DNA from: Pseudonocardia terrae
Lineage (GTDB): Bacteria; Actinomycetota; Actinomycetes; Mycobacteriales; Pseudonocardiaceae
Assembly: GCF_021343995.1 (NCBI RefSeq)
Contig: NZ_JAJTTE010000035.1
Span: 17,749-81,748, forward strand
Direction of reading: 5' to 3'
DNA: 64,000 nucleotides
Position 1 is the first letter of the stretch. Each line of letters starts with the position of its first letter. This document shows positions 61,538-64,000 of this stretch, piece after piece. The translations under genes were made by a program, and so were the position numbers. Below the pieces are notes generated by a model. It ran no database searches. It was not told where the DNA came from and was given only the letters and a program-made list of their open reading frames with translations.

Positions 61538-62738
61538 TCACATGAAGTTGCGGGTGTGCAGCGCGGAGAGCTCGGCGGCCTCGTCCGCCGGGAACCCGAG
61601 CCGGACCAGGCGGTGCCGGCGGCCCTCGTCGATGGCGCGCTGGAACCGGGCCACCGCGGCGTGGCCGCGCGCGATCGCCGCCGGACTCCACTCGCCCGCG
61701 GCCAGCAGCACCAGCGAGTCGAACACGTCGGCGTTGAGCCCCGCCGTGTCGATCAACGCGTCGTGCCGGCGCTCGACCGCCGCGCAGCCGGCCCCGCAGC
61801 GCCGGATCCCGCTCCGCCTGGTGCTCGAGGTGAGCGACGCCGAAGGCGACGTGCCGGGCCTCGTCCGTCCGCGCCAGCCGGGTGACCTGACGGGTGACGG
61901 GGTCGGAGGCGTGTTCGTCGAGGAAGGCCAGTAACGCCAGGAAGCTGCCCTCCCCCAGCACCGAGAGCAGGAACGACGCCAGCGAGAAGTCCGGTTCGTC
62001 CAACAGCGTGGTCAGCGAGGCCCGCCCGCCCGCCGAGGAGGTGCCCATCTCCCCGCCGTGCAGCAGCGCGCGACGGGTGAAGACCTCGACGTGGCGGGCC
62101 TCGTCCGCGGCCTGCACCGCCAACAGCTGCTGCACCTCGCGGAAGTGTGGGTGCACCCGGGCGAGCAGCCGCGCCGGTATCACCAACGCGGCCTGCTCGT
62201 TCTCCACCAGGTAGGTCATCACCTGGACCACCGCCGCCTCGATCTCCGGCGACAGCGGGGCAGCGGCGGACCAGTCGACGGCGGTCTGCGGGTCCCACTG
62301 CGCAGACGCGGCATGGGCGTAGAGCCTCGGCGCGAGTCGGCCCAGACGACGTCGCGGTCGTCGAGGTCGAACGACCGCGGGACCGGGCCGCCCGCCTCGA
62401 CAAGCGCACCGCGGGCCGCCAGACCCCACTGTGCGGGTGGCCTGCGGACCAGCCCGTCCGGACCCGGAGCCCCTGCCCGCTCCGCCCCGACCCAGCGCTG
62501 CAGGTCGGCCCGGCCCCGCCGCACGACGTGCCCGCCGGCGGGGTCCGGGGTGCTCGTGACCCTTGGCCCGGCACCAGGCACGCAGGTGCACGCCCAGTGC
62601 GGGGTCGGTCCCGACGAGGTGCAGCTCCGTGCCCGGGACCAGGCCCCGGAGGGCCCGGTCGACGAGCAGGTGTGCGCCGGAGGGGAACGGCAGCGACTCC
62701 AGGTCCAGCCGCGCTCCCTCCGACGCGGCGCTGCTCAC
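61538..62738 (-). pseudogene. TusA-like / ferritin-like (di-iron) fusion gene with three frame disruptions
   Basis: GTG 62738 overlaps the previous stop. The N-terminus is a TusA-like fold (LDLESLPFPSGAHLLVDRAL and WCRAKGH), but the TusA catalytic Cys is Phe. The main part is a di-iron ferritin-like domain with YLVENEQAALVIPARLL, ADEARHVEVFTRRAL and TDEARHVAFG. The end (TAGLNADVFDSLVLLAAGEW, AELSALHTRNFM) is in yet another frame. One extra C at 62547-62550, one missing base near 62336 and two missing bases near 61780 would each repair a junction, so the gene is only lightly damaged. Confidence 0.6.
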
Positions 62739-63597
62739 GGGGCGTACCCGGCGGCCGTCACCCGGCCCTCGGCGTCGTAGAAGCCGCTGCGGTCGACCGC
62801 CTCGGCGAGCTGTGCGTACCCGGTGGTGCGGCCCTCGCGCCACACCCGCAGCCCCTCCAGGTCCAGCAACGGCCGCACTCGTGGGTCCTCGTAGGACATC
62901 TCCGGCAGCAGCGTGACGAACCGGTCGACGAGATCGGCGGGCGCGGAGCCGGACACGGTCATCGTGCAGTGGTCGTACGGCTCGGTCTGGGCGAGGGTCC
63001 GCGTCCCGGTCGGCAGCGTGCCCTCCTGGGTGAACAGCAGGTTGTTGGCGTCGATCATGCAGGCGGCGTCGACCTCGCCCGCGGCGAGCGCCCGGGCGGC
63101 GTCACGTTCACCGCCGATGTGATCGCCGTGCAGCCGACGCCGACCTCGAAGCGCCGCACCGTCATGTTCGCGTCGGGGCCGTGGGGTCGCAGACCGGCGG
63201 CCCGGAGGTGGTCCAGGGGGATCAGGGTCGCTTGCGGTGAGTCCACGGCGCCGACGGCGACGGTGCGGCCTTCGAGGTCCTGCAGCGAGGCGAGGTCGGA
63301 GTCGGCGCGCGTGACGACCACCGACGTCAGGTCCCGGTCGGTGTCGCGCATCAGCACTGCCGCCACCGACCGGCCCTGTGCGGCCGCCAGCCGCTCGGCG
63401 CGCAGCGCGGCCAGCGGCAAGTTCCAGGCGGCGTCGATCCGGCCGGCCACGAGCTCCTCGACCTGACGCTCGTAATGCGAGTAGAGGACGAAGTCGAAGG
63501 GCATGCCCGCCGCACGCAACCACTGCCGGAAGCCCTCCCAGATGGTGACGACCTTCGGGTCGTAGGCGACCGCCCCCATCAGCAGCGTCCCGCCCAT
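62735..63597 (-). pseudogene. PhnD/SsuA-like substrate-binding protein gene with one frameshift
   Basis: ATG 63597 opens GGTLLMGAVAYDPKVVTIWE and later YSHYERQVEELVAGRIDAAW, the lobe-1 pattern of phosphonate/sulfonate-type binding proteins. At FEVGVG the frame breaks near 63133, and the other frame continues with LHGDHIGGERDAARALAAGE, VDAACMIDANN and the rest to 62735. One missing C restores a 287-aa protein. There is no signal peptide, so it may act as a cytosolic enzyme-like member of the fold. It overlaps the dehydrogenase gene upstream and the fusion gene downstream. Confidence 0.6.
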
Positions 63598-64000
63598 CAG
63601 GCACCCACCTCGTCGAACAGCGGCTGGCCGAGCGCAGCGCGCCCGACGAAGTCCCGCAGCGCCTCGGTCGTCGGTGCCATGACCCGCGCGGCCAGAGCGT
63701 CGCGGAACCGCCGCTCGACGCCCAGCTCGCGGCGGAACGCCGACCCGCCGCACAGCCGCATCACCCCGTCGGCCACCTCGGCCGCGGCCTCCCCGGCGAC
63801 CGCCTTGACCTGCGGCACCCGCAGCATCGCGTCCCGCCGGCCCAGCTCCAGCGCGGCGAGGGTGTCGGCGACGAACGTCCGTGCCTCCGCGGCGCGGGTC
63901 AGCAGCTCCGCATACCGGGCCCGTGTCGTGGGCTGCTCGGCCTGGGTGGAGCCCAGGTGCTCGAACCGAGTGGCCGTGAGGTGAGCGGCGGCCTCGTCGA
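63597..64000 (-). CDS. acyl-CoA dehydrogenase family protein, C-terminal part (cut by window end)
   Basis: At least 133 codons are open to the window edge on the minus strand. The C-terminal helical bundle of acyl-CoA dehydrogenases is clear: AAHLTATRFEHLGSTQAEQ, FVADTLAALELGRRDAML, RVPQVKAVAGEAAAEVADGV and MRLCGGSAFRRELGVERRFRDA. The stop overlaps the start of the binding-protein gene (TGATG). With that gene and the ferritin-like fusion it forms one operon, of a kind seen for flavin-dependent oxidation or desulfurisation, but the substrate is unknown. Confidence 0.8.
   Translation of the reverse strand, partial: DEAAAHLTATRFEHLGSTQAEQPTTRARYAELLTRAAEARTFVADTLAALELGRRDAMLRVPQVKAVAGEAAAEVADGVMRLCGGSAFRRELGVERRFRDALAARVMAPTTEALRDFVGRAALGQPLFDEVGA

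Overview
The window is very GC-rich, with strong G/C bias at third codon positions, GTG starts and many 4-base ATGA/GTGA gene overlaps. Together with mycothiol biosynthesis (mshB), a mycothiol-dependent-isomerase-type protein, an HelR-type RNA polymerase recycling ATPase, an F420/PNPOx-type oxidoreductase and Tat/lipoprotein signals, this points to an actinobacterium. The order typA - lpqW - mshB - small membrane protein matches the mycobacterial neighbourhood, so a member of Pseudonocardiaceae (Pseudonocardia-like) is my best guess. That taxonomic placement is an inference. The window appears chromosomal. I see no rRNA, tRNA, CRISPR array, integrase, transposase or prophage.

Layout. 1-11.5 kb (minus strand): a membrane protein, mshB, a complete oligopeptide/dipeptide ABC importer (two ATPases, two permeases, lipoprotein binding protein), lpqW and typA. 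11.5-15 kb: a 49-aa Cys-rich protein, an AbiEi/DUF559-like protein divergent from a TetR gene, then decaying genes (a DinB-type fragment, a frameshifted aminoglycoside-phosphotransferase-like gene, a deleted deazaflavin-nitroreductase-like gene). 15-24.7 kb: an SRPBCC-Nudix fusion, an OmpR-type two-component system divergent from a LolA-like exported protein and an ABC exporter, a pterin dehydratase, tspO, a DAHP synthase with an aromatic-residue leader peptide, and small enzymes. 24.8-30 kb: a DHA2 efflux pump convergent with two HlyD-type adaptors, and a DUF6325/SHOCT pair. 30-39.5 kb: helR, a membrane phosphodiesterase/phosphatase, a YihY/BrkB protein, a TiaS-like remnant beside a small molybdopterin-enzyme-like protein, pbpA, and ABC/AraC debris. 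39.5-45.8 kb: a predicted membrane electron-transfer operon (secreted-anchor protein, ApbE flavin transferase, ferric-reductase-type haem membrane protein, NuoF-like flavoprotein, ferredoxin), divergent from its own two-component system and a DUF2231 membrane protein. 45.8-57.5 kb: a MurT-like protein without a P-loop, large membrane proteins, DUF488/DUF2945, pncB, an MHS-type transporter, a GNAT enzyme, an isochorismatase-like hydrolase and a Rieske lipoprotein. 57.5-64 kb: MarR, an amide-utilisation set (formamidase, AmiS/UreI channel, remnant of an amide/urea-binding protein), and an operon (acyl-CoA dehydrogenase, PhnD/SsuA-like binding protein, TusA-ferritin fusion) damaged by several indels.

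The most interesting signals are: (1) a 21-codon ORF with consecutive Tyr-Trp-Phe codons and mutually exclusive hairpins directly before the DAHP synthase gene, which looks like an attenuator; (2) the electron-transfer operon, with a direct-repeat motif both in its divergent promoter region and in front of the DUF2231 gene, suggesting one small regulon; (3) a ligase-dead MurT paralogue; (4) a TusA-ferritin fusion without the TusA cysteine; and (5) several genes broken by internal deletions or single C/G indels, which could be true decay or sequencing error.
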